From Cymbidium sinense (taxonomy: Eukaryota > Streptophyta > Magnoliopsida > Asparagales > Orchidaceae): a stretch of DNA of 64,000 bases. The stretch covers positions 1 through 64,000 of the forward strand of contig JAKCPB010000360.1 in the NCBI GenBank assembly GCA_021442155.1, in the 5' to 3' direction. Position numbers and translations under genes: made by a program. Shown piece after piece: positions 51,100 through 64,000 of the stretch (within the stretch, counting starts at the first letter, position 1; each line of letters starts with the position of its first letter). A model generated the notes under the pieces. That model worked only from the letters and a program-made list of their open reading frames with translations. It did not search any database and was not told the origin of the DNA.

Positions 51100-52335
51100 A
51101 AAGGTAGCCCTGCTATAACAACCTTTCAATTTCTTCCTTTAGATGTCTACAGGCCTTAGTGGTATGTCATCCTCGATGAAAATAACAATCCGATCGATTT
51201 TTTGAGTCTTAGGGATTAGGCCATTTGATATTATTTTATTCTAAATAAATATTTATGAGAGGCATTTTAGGGTGTATACTTTTTTGGCAAGGCTCAGATG
51301 ATTAGGCGTGCTGGGGGGGTAGGTCAAAGCGATCATCCTTTTTTTGTCGAGATACGTGAAGACTATCATTAGCGTCTCCTTTATGCTTCTTAGAAGAATG
51401 TTCGAATTATTTTTTATGGGCATTGATGGTCTCATCCGCCATGATTTGTGCATTTAGTCTCCGTATGAGGTCTCCATAAGAAGGAACTGTTTCTCTCATC
51501 AATGATGAGTAGAATGGTCCAGACCTTAGGCCTCCCAAAAAAATAATTCGTAAAATTCAGGATCTACTCCAGAAATTTGTCAAGCTTCACTCGAAAATAT
51601 TTAAAAATACTCTTTTAGTGTTTCTTCTTTGTTCTAGCATATTCCATAAATGTGAGATGGATCCTTAATGGTTCGTCAATTTGAAATGAAATGTTCGACA
51701 AAGAGTTTGGCCAAATTAGAGAAGTTGGGAATGCTCCCGAGGGAGAGAATAGAACCAATGCAGCTTATCCTTTGAGAGTAACCAAAAAACTTGGCGAGTA
51801 AAGCATTAGAGGCTTGTTAAATGTGCATAATAATTTGAATGATCGATATGCTCATAAGGATCAAGTCTCACTCCATGTTTAGTAGTTTAAACCCCACCGG
51901 GATGAATTGCTGAAGAATTGTATCATGCAATGGCGAAGATTCTTGAATGCTTCGACGAGGAATAAATTGTCTATCTCTTTGAGAAAATTCTTCTTGGACT
52001 AGATGTCGTAACTCAATTCTAATGACTTCACGAGATGTTTAAATAAAATGGGGTTGATTCAACCCCACCAAAGAGGCAGGGGGATTGAAGGTTGGTCGAA
52101 CGGCATAAGAATGGTGAATTGAACTAGCAGTATCATCAATATCCATATTAGAATGATGTGCATGGGGAATTTTCACATGATCATGAGGGGGTTCTTCATT
52201 AATTTCTCCAACAAAATCAACTCTATCATGTTGTTGATATAGTTGATTTCCTCCAACTTGTGGTGCCCTTCTCGGCCGTCGAGCTCCTAGTAAAAGCTGA
52301 AGGACTTGAGCCTGTTGTTCCTCCATTCTTCGCAT
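51100..52335 (-). pseudogene. Gag, degraded
   Basis: The N-terminal frame at 52335-52039 begins MRRMEEQQAQVLQLLLGARR and includes an Asp/His-rich stretch. Downstream to 51100 only fragments remain. The order next to the PBS fits gag. Confidence 0.55.
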
Positions 52336-52440
52336 GCGCTCCTCAAAAGTATGAAGTATTTCACCTGGCTAATGGTTTGATCTTGTTGGGAAACTTAGTC
52401 GTCTAACATGATGAAGTAATGGGAATCTCTTTCCCATAGA

Positions 52441-52448
52441 TGGCGCCA
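52441..52448 (-). promoter_or_regulatory. Primer binding site
   Basis: On the minus strand TTTGGCGCCATCTATGGG lies 6 bp inside the LTR end. TTGGCGCC with a TCTGTGGG-like tail is a common PBS region in Tat-type elements. Confidence 0.75.
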
Positions 52449-52454
52449 AACTAT

Positions 52455-53223
52455 TGCTTGCTAGAAAACCAGTAGCGCTAGAATAAAACTTCATGTCTTA
52501 GCTTTGTTGAGAAATCCAGTACACACACAAATATTTAAAAAGAGAACAAGAAAATCCATCATTTTTACGTGAAAAAAATCCTAAAAATAGGGAAAAAAAA
52601 TCACGGGGCCTAGCCTAGTAAAAATGTTCCACTATATATCTGTTTTAGAGTACAAAGTTTAAGTTTTCCCAATAATGAGATTACAAGATTGTATGTGAGA
52701 AATCCTAACAATGAGAATTCTAAAATCAGGTTATAATAGCTATGTAGCGGTAGTTTGACTGTAAAGGTTGTTGGTGGCAGTCGGCGACAATTGACGGCAA
52801 TCGACGACAACGTTGATGATGATAAATTTTGAACTTCTAGTTCTCTCATAGCTTTTCCTTAAGTTTGCTTCTAGCTCCCCCTCCCCCTCTTGACAAGAAT
52901 GGGGCCCTATTTATAGAATTCTAAGAGGGCATTTTGGTCATTGTAGCCAAAATCCCAAAACACTCCATCGGACGGTTTATATCGATTCATTTGATCATAG
53001 ATAGTTTTTTAGTGATTTGACCATTCAAACGATCTTCGATTTGAGTGATCTTAGGCTTGTTGGATTCGTCTCGTGGAGCCGCTTGATTTTACTATAAGCA
53101 CGTCAAATTTGAAAGTCATTTGATTATCCAGTCAATATTTTGAAATTTCATATGCAGCTTTTGAGCTTAATTTGAGCCCGTTTTGGCTTGATTTGACCCG
53201 ATTCTAGTGTTGTTGGACTCATC
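52455..53223 (-). repeat. 5' LTR of the Tat-like element, ~770 bp
   Basis: On the minus strand it starts TGATGAGTCCAACA and ends CTAGCAAGCA just before the PBS. A TATA box (CTATAAATA, about 52917-52909) lies inside with a GGGCCCC run after it, as expected for U3/R. The outer edge is inferred from the TG start only. Confidence 0.6.
52909..52917 (-). promoter_or_regulatory. LTR TATA box
   Basis: CTATAAATA on the minus strand inside the LTR, followed about 25-30 bp later by the likely transcription start region. Confidence 0.5.
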
Positions 53224-56140
53224 AGCGATTAATTTTATTGTATCGTTTAACTTGAGATTGATTGCTTGATTTATAAATTTTAAGGAGATATATCAATGAT
53301 CAAGATTTTGATACTCTATTAGGTATTCACAATAAACTATATTGGTTAATAAATGTAATAGATAGCTTAAGTGATGTTAGTGTCTAATAGGTCATTTATG
53401 AGTCCTATGACATTGTAACTTTATGCATAGTTTTAATTTAAGAGTACTAGATATGCACTACAACGATTAGAGTCCCTTGCTATAATTCTTCTCTTCTTCC
53501 CCTTCCTCGGTTCTCTATTTTCTGGAGTTATTTGTGAGCTCAAAATCGTCATTAAGTGATCCTTCAGTGTAGCATGCTCTGATTCTTTGGATTTTTTTTT
53601 TTTTTCTTTTTGAAAATTTTGACCCATTTTTTGTAAGATAAACTAAAATAATACGTTGATCAACCGAGTCAAGATGGAACAGGACACATTAATAGTTGAC
53701 TAAAATAAGCTAACCAATGAGCAGTCGACTCATGTCAACATTTTGTGAGACTGAATAAAATTAGGGAAACCCAAGCAAACCCATTAGCATACTTACAGAG
53801 TTACAAGGAGATCTCAATATGGAGCACATGAGTGTAATTAGCGAAGCAGATTTAAAAGGACAGGCTGAACAAACTATTTATAATAAACCAAATGGAAGGA
53901 ATTATCTGCTTCAGCAGAAACATGTCTGCTGTGGTAGTTAGAAAAGGAGTTTCCCTTTCTTATAATTGTCCTCTACAACTAATATGAGTTAGATGAACGC
54001 TACCAGTGTGATCCCTAACCGTTGAACCTCCGATACCATCTCTATAAATAACTAATTAATCCATGCATAGAGAAGTTAATTATTCCATATAAAGCATGAG
54101 AAATTTGAAGGCACAAGTAAGTTTTCATTTGTGGAAGTGAAATACAAATGACGAATTAATTTGCAGAGGGAATCCAAGCTTGGCAGCATCAAATCTTTAT
54201 GTTTCATTAACATGAGACGACTTAGCTCATTCAAAGTAGCACATTCATTTGCAAGAAATATAGGGTGAATCATAGTTTACTTTCTTTTGAATGCTTGTGA
54301 TATGAGATTATTGATGTAAGCTTATATATGTATTCCAATGATAATCACCTACTTTATGCATGAATGAATGTTATATGAAGGCTTATGTTAATGTTTGCAA
54401 ATGAGAAAGTGCTTGTGAGAAGGATGGTGTGCTTAGGAGAATGAACTTTGAGCTTAATATAGTTCGATCTTTAGTGAACTGACAGTTATGAGCAAAATTT
54501 TCTTATAAATATCTCATAGTATGTGGCACCCATTGTTAAAATATAAGTAAAAACATGTGTTGTCATTTTTGTATGAATGAATGACTAGACTGGGATCCTC
54601 TGCTTTAGAGCCTTTGGTTTTGTCTCACATATATCCTATCCTGAAGCCTACTAGGTATCTATATGATGGCTTATACAAATTAACTATCATTCAATAACTC
54701 AAGTCGCCGGATACTTAAAGGTGAGTGGAGAGAAGTGGTTGGAGAGAGAAATATGAGAGATTTGATTAAAAATTATTATTGATTCACTAAAGAGGAAAAG
54801 AGGGCAAGGAAATTCAAATGCATGCATTTTATTTTACAAATATTGAATAACTAGAATGCATGCATTTTATAAATAAATGAATTATTTAGTTGAATATAAA
54901 TTAAATATGTTTAAATATTTATTTTGATTGCTATATATTTCAAATGCATTTGGTAGGTAGCAACAACTGATGATGGTATGGGACAATGATAATATCAATG
55001 AGTAATGGGGGAAATATAGGAGACAATAGGCAATAAGGTTGCTGCCAATAAAATAATCAAATCAATCTTGAAATTAGTTTGATAGATTCTCGAGCAACTT
55101 GTCATCAGCTTGTGGCTCGAATCAATCAATTTTAAGCCAACCGTATATATTTTTTGATCGATTTTGAGTCTACTCATTTAAGTTTCGAGTTAGCTTGAAT
55201 TGAACTTTTTCATCTTATTTCGGCTCGAAGTAAAATTGAGTTGGCTCATTTTAATAGAACTCTCTAATTCAACTAAAATTAATTATAAAAAATTATGAAA
55301 ATTTGAATTGAGTGTATGAAATAAAAACATGCTTTTTAAATATCTTATATAGAGATAATATTTCTACTTATAAATATATTACACTTAATTTAAAAGTTTA
55401 TAAATTAAATTAAATACACTTAATTTTAGAAACAACTTTGTTGTTACAAACTTGTAATTCTATTTTCATTTTAGCCCCTTCAATAGTCCAATGTCAATTT
55501 TACACCTTAAATATTATCATAAATATGACCACATTCAACAATTATGTAAAGCTGCATTAAATCAAACTAGGTAAGTATTATATAAAAAATTAAATTAAAT
55601 TTTAGTAGCAAAGAAACTTCAATTTGAACTCGAGCTAGTCCGATCCAATCTATGGCTGGCTCAAAAAAATATTTGATCCAAACTCTCGGGTCATAACTCA
55701 GCTCAATAAGTTCGATCTGGCTTCGATTCAATCTAATTTTTTATTTGATTTTCCAGCGCCCTAGATAGCAATGATAACAGATGATGACATTAAGTGGTGA
55801 CAAGTAATAGCAATTGGGGAGACAAACAAGAATCACGAGCAACTTAAGTAAATGATTTGAAAATTATCCAATTTGAATAATTTTCAAATTTAAGGAAAGT
55901 AATGATTTTTGTATATTTCAAATTCCTCAAAGTTTTATTTTGACTTTTTTTGCCTTCAAACCAAACATCAAAATAGTTGGAATGCAGGAAAAAAGAATAC
56001 AGTGCACTCTTAATGCTTCTGACCAAACATCCCCAAAGTACAACATTTCATCTAAGTGAAAGGATTATATAAGGTATCTGATAATTAATTACCTTAGAAT
56101 TCCAATTCATTTAAGATTAACTTTTCATCCGGCATATTTT
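53224..56140. other. No gene; dispersed GCTCGA-type repeat
   Basis: AT-rich. 55080-55760 contains many CTCGAGC/GGCTCGAA-type words and ends with a CGCCCTAG motif, like hAT-derived repeats, but I cannot pair both ends. Small frames at 53433, 54076 and 54995 show no motif. Confidence 0.4.
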
Positions 56141-56142
56141 CT

Positions 56143-57952
56143 TCACCTCTTGTGAGTGCAATCATCTCCCAGTAATTCATATATACTCTCTGCGTGGGGA
56201 TGTAGATCATCGTCAACCACGAAGCTATGAAATCTCTTCCCCAATTCAATCCAACTCACGCCTGTCTCCTTCTTGGCTCCATTCTCCTTCATCTTCTTTA
56301 TAATTCTGGCTCTGTCTTCCCATCTACCTTCGACTGAATATATATTGGCCAGCAATACATATGCCGACGTGCAATTTGGTGTCATCATGACCAATTGCTC
56401 TGCTGCATATCTTCCAATATCTAGATCACCATGAATGCCACAAGCGCCAAGCAAAGCCTCCCAGATAAGAGCATTGGACCCTGCGTTTAGGTCCTCTATT
56501 AAACTTCTTGCTTCATGCAGCTGCCCTGCACGACCCAACATGTCCACTATACAAACATAATGCTCTACTCTGGAGTAATGCCATGGCATGATATCATTGA
56601 ACGCAATAGCTCAATACCCTTTTCAATATATCCTACGTGACTACAAGCATGAAGCAGTGAAAGATAAGTGATATCAGTAGGCACAATACCATTTGACAAC
56701 ATTTCCTGATAAAGTTTAAGTGCTTCTGATCCATAGCCATGACGGCCAAACGCTGCTATCATTGAATTCCAGGACACGGAATTCTTATATTGCATTAGAT
56801 TGAATAGCTCGATGGAGTCTTTCAGCTCACCACACTTGGAATACATGTTGATGAGCCCATTGCAGACATAGATATTGGAGAGTAAACATTTCTTGACAAC
56901 AAAAGAATGGATTTGCTTCCCCAGAGCTAGCGCAAATGGCGTTGAGGCACAAATGCCCCAAGAACAGCCGACACCATGTTTTCATCAATCATAACACCTT
57001 TCCCTACCAATTCAGAAAACATTTCGAATGCTCTCTCTTTCATCCCATTCTGTGCAAAACTAACAAGCATCACAGTCAAGAAAACCTCATCAGGCTCAAC
57101 ACAAGAATGAAATACCCGGATTGCATCTTCTATCATGCCGCACTTGGAGTACATGTCCATTAGAGCACTCTCAACATGCAAATCAGACAAAAAACCAGAC
57201 TTTTCAATGCGTCCATGAATCTGCTGTCCTTCCCTAAGAATTCGCATTCCAGAACAAGCAAGAAGAGAACTTGCATGTGTCATTGAGTTGGCATCTTCAA
57301 CTCTCAGCATTTTCCGAAACAAAAGCAAACTTTCATCGAATAACTGGCATTGGGCAAGTCCTGAGACCATTGCCGTCCAAGTTATCAGATTCCTTTCAAC
57401 CATGGCATCAAAAACCTTATTTGCTGAGAGGGGACTGCCACATCGAAAGTAACCAGTAATGAGAGCATTCCCAACCTGAACTACACTCTCATAGCCGCTT
57501 GAAATAATCACTGAATGCATCATAGAACAAGCATACCAGAACTCAGGATCCGTACAAATCGATATAACAGTTGTCAGCGTCGCCTGATCATACCAACATT
57601 TCCTCAAAACGAGCATTCTTTTAAAGTATTCGAATCCCTTTGAGAACTGCTCCCTCGTGAAGAAACCTGAAATCATCGAATTCCAGGAGACAGTATCCTT
57701 AAGAGGCATTTCGTCGAATAGCTTGGCGGCATCCTGCAGCTGGCCGCACTTGGAGTACATCGCGATGAGGGAATTCCACACGACGAGAACATTTCGCGGA
57801 TCGGTGAGGTCATTGAGGCTGAAGCGATTGTTGTTCTTGATGATGGCAGCGTGTACAGACGAACCGAGACGATGGTGATTTTCTCTGCCACAGATTGAAA
57901 GGAGGGAACTGAGCTCAGCACAATTTGTGAGATGAAAAGTGACATTTCTCAT
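56143..57952 (-). pseudogene. PPR protein, E class, At3g05340-like, two frameshifts
   Basis: This is a PLS-type PPR protein presumed to act in organellar RNA processing; its target is unknown. Start ATG 57952 (MRNVTFHLTNCAELSSLLSI). The first frame (341 codons, to 56927) has repeated PPR units such as VVWNSLIAMYSKCGQLQDAA, DTVSWNSMISGFF, NLITWTAMVSGLAQ and ESALMDMYSKCGMIEDA. Loss of one G in a G-run near 56945 shifts the frame; the protein goes on as [15 protein letters not shown] to [15 protein letters not shown] and [16 protein letters not shown] second one-base loss near 56570 leads into [20 protein letters not shown], the E motif (LIWEALLGACGIHGDLDIG), and HSFVVDDDLHPHAESIYELL. It then ends DDCTHKR where the Arabidopsis protein has about 25-30 more residues; no DYW. 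Order and motif spacing match At3g05340 from memory. The indels could be assembly errors, so it may be functional. Confidence 0.85.
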
Positions 57953-58249
57953 CGCTCGTTGCCATGTAGTCCTTAGTGGCCTTCTGTGACAATTGTGTCT
58001 AGGTTCATTGGAGGTTGGCCCCGTCCATGCATATTGGAGTTTCGGTCCATGAGTTCAGCAAATGTAATCACGTAAAGATAAAAAGGGCATTTACATCCAT
58101 AGCGCATAGTTCTTATTTATTTACATATTTCTTATTTAAAATTTCATATTTACTTAATGGCATAAAAATTTTCTTTATTACATCAAAAATTACACCACCG
58201 TTATTTTTTAAAAGTGAAATAAAATATATTTTTTAAGCACATAGAAAGT

Positions 58250-58692
58250 TAGGGTTGTAAATGAGTTGAGCTAAGCTCAAGTCGCTCATTACTGGAGCTT
58301 GAACTTGATTAATTAATGAGTTCGAGCTCAACTTATTTTACGTTTGAGTGAGCTTGAGAGCTGGCTCATTTAGTGTGAAATTGATAAAATAATTTTGATT
58401 CAAATAATTATTATGTTAAAAATGATAAAAATAAATTTAAAATTAGAAGTAAAATAATAATAAATTAATTGATATAAGAGAATGAGGTATACTTTTTTAA
58501 TATTTTAAATAATTTTTCTACTTAAATTATTAAATTTTATTAAATTTAAAATATATTTTATATTAATATTTATTAAAAGATTCGGCTCACAAGTTAACAG
58601 TTAGAGTTGGGGCTAGATCAAGCTTGGCTCATGAGCCATTTATCAAATTGAACTCAAATTGGCTTATGAGCCAGCTTAACTCACACCCTTGA
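58250..58692. mobile_element. hAT-like MITE, degraded
   Basis: The left end TAGGGTTGTAAATGAGTTGA and the reverse complement of the right end (AAGGGTGTGAGTTAAGCTGG) are similar. The interior is rich in GAGCTCGA / GGCTCATGAGCC words. Flanking 8-mers agree poorly, so the target duplication is not shown. Confidence 0.5.
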
Positions 58693-58889
58693 AAAAAAGT
58701 GTTATATTTATAAATATCAAATTTTAAGTGTTAAATATGTAAATGTATAAGAATTTTGTGCTATATAGATAAATTTTTCTAAAAAAATAGAATTTATGTC
58801 CCAAAAAAATAGATGTTGGTTAGTATTTGTTATGAGTTACTATCAAAGATACATTAGTATATTGTGGGAAAAAAACCTCTGAATCGATG

Positions 58890-59960
58890 AAGAGTTTGAT
58901 TTATGTCATCAAATCATCAAAAAGATGGAACATGATAAGACACTACTGATTTCACCTCATTTTGGAGGACTTTCGATATGGTTCGATTCCTATGGCAAGA
59001 CCTATAGTTAAATACCTCCCAATAGAGAGAACTTTCGATTAAGGCTAGTCGTTAGATTGCTAAACACAGTATATAGTAGCAGCATGTGGAGCTATGAAAT
59101 TTAGGTTTATGAAATTCATTATTATTTAACTTAAAGCATGTGGTTAGGGGAATGATGACGCGCCCGATCAAGATCTCACGATTTCGTCATCCTGGACTAT
59201 CGTGTTCCTAGTACTTGAGGAGGTAAGTGACCAAGAGGATCCTTCGGCTATGAGTTGCATCATCCAAGGGAACCATGCAGACTTGGGGTGGTACTTGTCT
59301 AAAAAGATAAATTTGAGTCCACATTTGCTAATAGAGGGCTTTTTGCCTTGTCAAGCACATCATATGGTTCACAACTCAAAAGACAATGTCATTGGGGAGC
59401 ATGTGGGCTATAGTCGTAATCGTAATATAATAGTATCATTTGGCAGCAACCACCTGGTTAGAGGACTCTGGTCGTAACTACATCATATGTGGAGCATACT
59501 GGCCAAGCCATGTAAATGGAGGACATGGGCCACGTACTTACTAGCATGGGATTATTTGACAGCGAACATAGTCGTGTACTTGACTTGACATTGACTCCTT
59601 TGTGAGCTAGAATTTTCTTGATTTGTCACCTTCAACAAATAATTGTGAAAGGGAGGTTGAGTGTTTTTTTAGCTTTAAGTTTTATATGTTGGATTGCATT
59701 TAATCATTTAGAGCTTAGTGATTTATCTAATTTTATATTTATATTGATAATTAATTTAGATTAATCTGATTTAAACTTTGAAGCATATTTTGACGGTAAG
59801 TATCCCCTCCGACTGAAATCTCCATTCAACACGGCCATCATCAGGGTGTGGATGATTTGAATATTCACATTGCAATTTGATACATTCGGTTTAATATGGA
59901 ACCCCTCATTGAAATCTACAATCAACACAATCATCACTAGAGTAACATTATCAACTTTGC
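58890..59960. repeat. Dispersed repeat, copy 2
   Basis: Same orientation and order of blocks as 12680-13700 (see that entry). The 91-codon frame at 59202-59477 lies in it and has no motif. Confidence 0.8.
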
Positions 59961-59969
59961 TTATTTGGT

Positions 59970-61467
59970 AGTGGATCATTTATGATTAGAATTTGTGATT
60001 GCATTTTCAAAATAGAGAGTCTATAATTTTAAATATGAAATTTCTCTTAAAATTATTGATGGTTATATGCAAAAGTAAAATCAATTACTCTCTTAATGAT
60101 TGAACACTCAACTGATAATCAATCCTGCCAACTCATATCCCTACTAGGAAGATTAGATTGAGTATGTGGGACTTACAGCTTCACCATATAGATAAAGCGG
60201 CCCACGTAAATTTGTTTTCAGTTTCATTGAATTTGCTACAATTTATGAAAATTACACATTTTACGAGGTAGAACAGATTTTAAGTCTATTCAACACATGT
60301 TCACTTCTGGCAACACTATACTTGAATTTAGTTCATTTCACGCAATACATGTGTGAACCATTTTGGCATTTGCTTGAATCTTGATTCATCGACTTCAAGT
60401 ATAAGTTAGCCTCGTAATAGGTGTCATATGTAGTTTGAATTATCATCATACATTTCAACATAATAATTTTGAATGTAAAATTTCTTTGAAATATGTGCTT
60501 AATTAACTTGTGATCCTTAATTGCTTACATGCATAACAATACAATAAAAAAAAAGGTATTGAATTGCCTTGAGATACGTGGATGATGTACGCTCAATTTG
60601 AAGTACGTGCTAATCACATTCTTAAATTATTGGCACATATTTTAATGTGATAGCTTCAATGTCAAATTATATTGAGATTTATCTAATTTTAATTAGCTTC
60701 CATGTAATTTGACATAATATATTTAAATATGATATTGTATTTACATGCATGTTAGACTCCCTCTAATAATTGATTCACACACATTTCAGTATAACATAGT
60801 TTAGTACTAAGATGGGGCTACCTTGAAGTATGTGTGTCCTGATGTGTATGCATTTTTTCATTTTTTTATTTTAAAATTATTTTTATGCCTTTTAACATAA
60901 AGATTTGAAAAATATATTACTTTGGGAAGTACACATGACATGTTTAATCAAACATTTTATGAGGGATTCTCATCATCATTTTTTTGTCTTTTATGCTAGT
61001 AATTTAATAATATGAGGCCCACAAAAGATTCTCTTTTATCTATAAATTGAGGTGAAGATGAGGCTCACTCCTACAGTCCTTCACATTTGCATTGCTACAT
61101 GAAATTTGAGTGGGTTTGTAAGTTTGGAGACCTTGTTCAATTATTTGCTTATAGGTATGTGTCTCAATCCCCTCTCCAGCCCTTTATCTTATAATCTTCT
61201 TTTGTAACTTTAATCATTTAATTTAAATCGTTCTTTAATCTTTTAGAATATTATTTGATTTTATTCCCTACAAGTTAATTTTGTCTAATATTGGTTTCAT
61301 GTATATGTATATTTTTTGTCATTACTTGAGCATTGGCATTACCTGGGAGTCGCACAAAATCTAGGCTACTGCAAGAAAGATGTGTATGGGTGGTGCAATC
61401 ACACCACACCATGGCGACATCCTACCGCGCCAAGAAAAGCATGTATAAGATATTTAACCTGCATAAA
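59970..61467. other. AT-rich spacer, promoter-like patch, no gene
   Basis: At 61040-61050 CTATAAATTGAGG is followed by GC-richer sequence resembling a transcription start region of an LTR or gene, but no coding exon follows. Frames at 61316-61545 have no motif. Confidence 0.35.
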
Positions 61468-64000
61468 TGTGGTGTTTATTTTTGTGTTGTGTGTGTTTTT
61501 GTGAGGGGACACCATGCAGATCCTCAGATATACTTATTAGGATGATCGGGCATGATATTAAGGAATAGTATACTATCTCGAGAGATAGAAGTCACTGCCC
61601 TATAATGAACTTAATCACCTAATGAGGACTTCTAAGACATGATAGGTTTTCAGATATACTAGAGATTTTTCCCCTACTCTACATGAAAGAGTAAAGTAGG
61701 ATTTATTTTCCTTATGGAGGAAAGCCTCCATAGTTATTTACATCCTAAGGGAAATGAATCTATTAAGAATACTCTCGATTAAAGTAGGCGATTGTTGTCT
61801 CCAAAGAATTCAAAGATAGGACTTTCAAAGGATTCGTTGCATTTTAAAAATCAAGTGGGAGAGATAAAAAGGGAAGAGTTCTTATTGAAATTAAAGGAGA
61901 TGTGTAGGGAGTGCTCATGATACTAGGAAGCCTAGTAAGCTCTCTAATCTATCCTATGGTTGGGCTTTATATATTTGAATTTGAAGAGATTTATTTATTT
62001 GGGTTGAAAATTTATTAGAAATATAGGACTTATAATTCCATAATACAAGATTGTGGAAATGCCTAAGAGGTGAGGATTTATGCTTGTAGCCCATAGGAAA
62101 CATCAACCTCGGATCCTAAATCTAGTGTGAGCTTTAGGGCCAAAAACATGACTAAATCTAAGGCAAAATGGGCATATGGTTTACCTCCATAAGAGAAGAT
62201 AAATCACATCTGGACTTACTACTTTTGAGTGGCGCACTAACTCCTCCTATGCTTTAAATCCATATAGGCAAGTCATATGCTTTGCAATTTGGTTAGGCTA
62301 TTATTTACTTAGAGAAGAAACTAAGTCTTTAAACACACTCACTATGCGACTAGATCATGAAGGGCATGAGTTATGACTTAAATCTAATGCAAATTTTTGT
62401 CAAGTTTTATTTGATTTTTGGACTTTTAGTTTGGCACATGCTATAGGATTTTCTATGCCTAAATGCATAAAAAATTGGTTGTGGGCTAAATCAGGAGAGA
62501 AAGAGGTATTTTTTCATCAAAGGCTCTTACAAGTTAAGCATTTATTCTCTGGCACAGATGGAAGCCTTTTCTTAGCAAGAGTGGAAGAATATGATATGCA
62601 TGATATTATACATTCAATCATCCAACTAATTGCTAAAAGTTTATTATCTTGATTTAATTCTTAGGCTTTTATGTGAGGTTATGAATTATTTTAAAATTTT
62701 AGTTATGAGTTGTTAGTGAGATAGAAAATTTATTTTTATCCTAGGAGCCTAATTGCATCCAGGCCACACAATAATCACCAATCATAAATAAATTATGAAA
62801 ATGCATGTTATTTCTATTGCATAAGCTAAACAAAATATCACATAATTTTATAATGCTATCGTAAAAAAATAAGAGGCCTGGTGGGCCACAGCAACTCGAA
62901 GAAATGTGATTGTAGATCTACCCTTATACATCTCGGTATAATGAAATAATAATTACAATTGTAAAATGATAAGTGTTATGTGGGTCTTCATTCTTCATCC
63001 TCCATTCTTCACTCTTCATCTTTCATTTTTTTCATTTTTGATTTGCTTCTTTTTTATTTCTTTTGGCTTAAGTAAGATATATTTTGCTCCAAAGGCATCA
63101 CATGGTATATAAGACACAGTCTTATAACCAATGTTCACTTTAATCACCAATAACACTTATCCTAATCCTAATGTAAACATTACATTAAAAGGAAGAAAAA
63201 TAAATTTAGCTACACCTGCAAAACAAATGTTAGCTAAACACATCATACATTCCAAGCAGTTATAGGAATAATTTGGACTTGGCACTCCACACATGGGTAA
63301 CCAAGTCCACATGTCCTAACTTGGGGTACTCTTAGCGGGCTAAGTAACCTACACATCGAAGAACATTTATATTTTATTATAGCTGCCCCTTAAGCACAAC
63401 CCCCTACATAAAATATGATTAGGCTAATATTATTTAAACTTGCATACACCCACAACATCTAGTCTAAAATAATACATCACAAAACCAAATATTCATCAAA
63501 CCATACACTGCCCTAAAATAAAGCTAAAAATAGTGATTTAATCTAATATGCATGTGCTAAGGTTTGTGTGGTACGTCCTAACTAGGCTTTAGAGCTATGC
63601 TTCGCTAAGTGTGAGGGATTTAATTAATAATGGGTTGATTCCTCTTTAAGTTATTTAATTGATTTGAAGATTATACTTAATATTTTCTTTTGTTTCATAT
63701 AGCTTACACTTAGCAACTAAGTGTTATAAAGAGAAGAAAGAGAGGGGATCTCTCTTTTATCCTTGCCTTAAGTCATTTCTAAGGTAAATTATTTAATGGG
63801 ACATCTTTAATGAATGATTTATTATGTATTTTAGTTAACCCTAAGTTTATATTCATTCTAAATAGCCATATTCAATAAGAAATGCATCTTAGGATTAATT
63901 AAGATGGATTACTATGACATAACATATACTCATCTATTTCTTTCCATCATGTATACCATGCATATGAATAGCCCTAAGTATACTATGGTGTTTTATTTTC
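61468..64000 (-). mobile_element. Inverted second copy of the long LTR (3' part), runs off the window
   Basis: The reverse complement matches about 41300-43950. Shared blocks: GATCTGCATGGTGTCCCCTC near the LTR end, the TAATAAGT and TTAGGTGATTA stretches, CTTGGTTACCCATGTGTGG, and TATGCTTAG at the far end. On the minus strand the LTR ends ...CACCACA at 61468 and is followed by unrelated sequence, so it is a solo LTR or the 3' LTR of another element. Confidence 0.8.

Larger units (their letters stand above)
47712..53223 (-). mobile_element. Truncated Ty3/gypsy retrotransposon, Tat-like
   Basis: On the minus strand the order from the LTR is: LTR (53223-52455), PBS (TTGGCGCC, about 52448-52441), gag (about 52335-51100), protease (about 50850-50690), RT (50292-49630), RNase H (about 49600-48970), a second RNase H (about 48900-48590), and integrase (about 48290-47712). 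The second RNase H after the first is a mark of the Tat lineage. The element ends inside the integrase core after HPQINSQIEE, so the 3' LTR is lost. Frameshifts and stops occur throughout. Confidence 0.85.

Noticed and set aside
59202..59477. 91-codon plus-strand frame
   Set aside because: It lies in a dispersed repeat, and the matching part of copy 1 (12680-13700) does not keep the frame open.

Overview
This is a plant nuclear genomic window, most likely from a non-grass monocot. It is AT-rich, gene-poor and filled with nested, decayed transposable elements. The only recognisable host-type genes are two pentatricopeptide-repeat (PPR) genes and one caffeic-acid O-methyltransferase (COMT) gene, all three damaged. 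The GC-rich exons of the COMT and the DYW-type PPR set in AT-rich surroundings fit a monocot; I infer the lineage and do not prove it.

Layout. 1-2480: minus-strand remnant of a transposon gene with a DUF1985-like region and an Ulp1-protease-like region, including a short minisatellite. 2520-5240: tandem array of about 19 units (121-148 bp), most carrying a version of a 16-bp palindrome. About 6333-10866: a Mutator-like element (MULE) with long terminal inverted repeats and a broken minus-strand transposase. 10952-12293: a related non-autonomous MULE with a probable 9-bp target duplication. 12680-13700: a dispersed repeat whose second copy is at 58890-59960. 15227-15355: a possible orphan 3' coding exon. 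17726-19282: DYW-class PPR pseudogene (minus). 21167-21530: hAT-type MITE with a perfect 8-bp target duplication. 22730-25221: three-exon COMT pseudogene (plus). 28852-28993: tRNA-derived SINE (minus).

32900-35757: remnants of a second MULE transposase followed on the same strand by a plant mobile domain (PMD, MAIN/MAIL-like) gene remnant that keeps its introns. The PMD sequence is cut at 35759 by what looks like a retrotransposon with a very long LTR (35759-43950), a primer-binding-site-like sequence (43959-43976) and a decayed gag (to 47526). A 185-bp second copy of the LTR start (47527-47711) joins this gag to a truncated minus-strand Ty3/gypsy element (47712-53223) with gag, protease, RT, RNase H, a second RNase H and integrase, as in the Tat lineage. 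56143-57952: an E-class PPR gene resembling Arabidopsis At3g05340, with two frameshifts and a short C terminus. 61468-64000: an inverted second copy of the giant LTR's 3' end.

No operon or pathway links the host genes. The history is mainly nested insertion, truncation and decay. I did not find a clearly new functional system. The best candidates for follow-up are the palindrome-bearing array, the subterminal modules and TIR hairpins shared by the two MULEs, the MULE-PMD adjacency, and the unusually long LTR.
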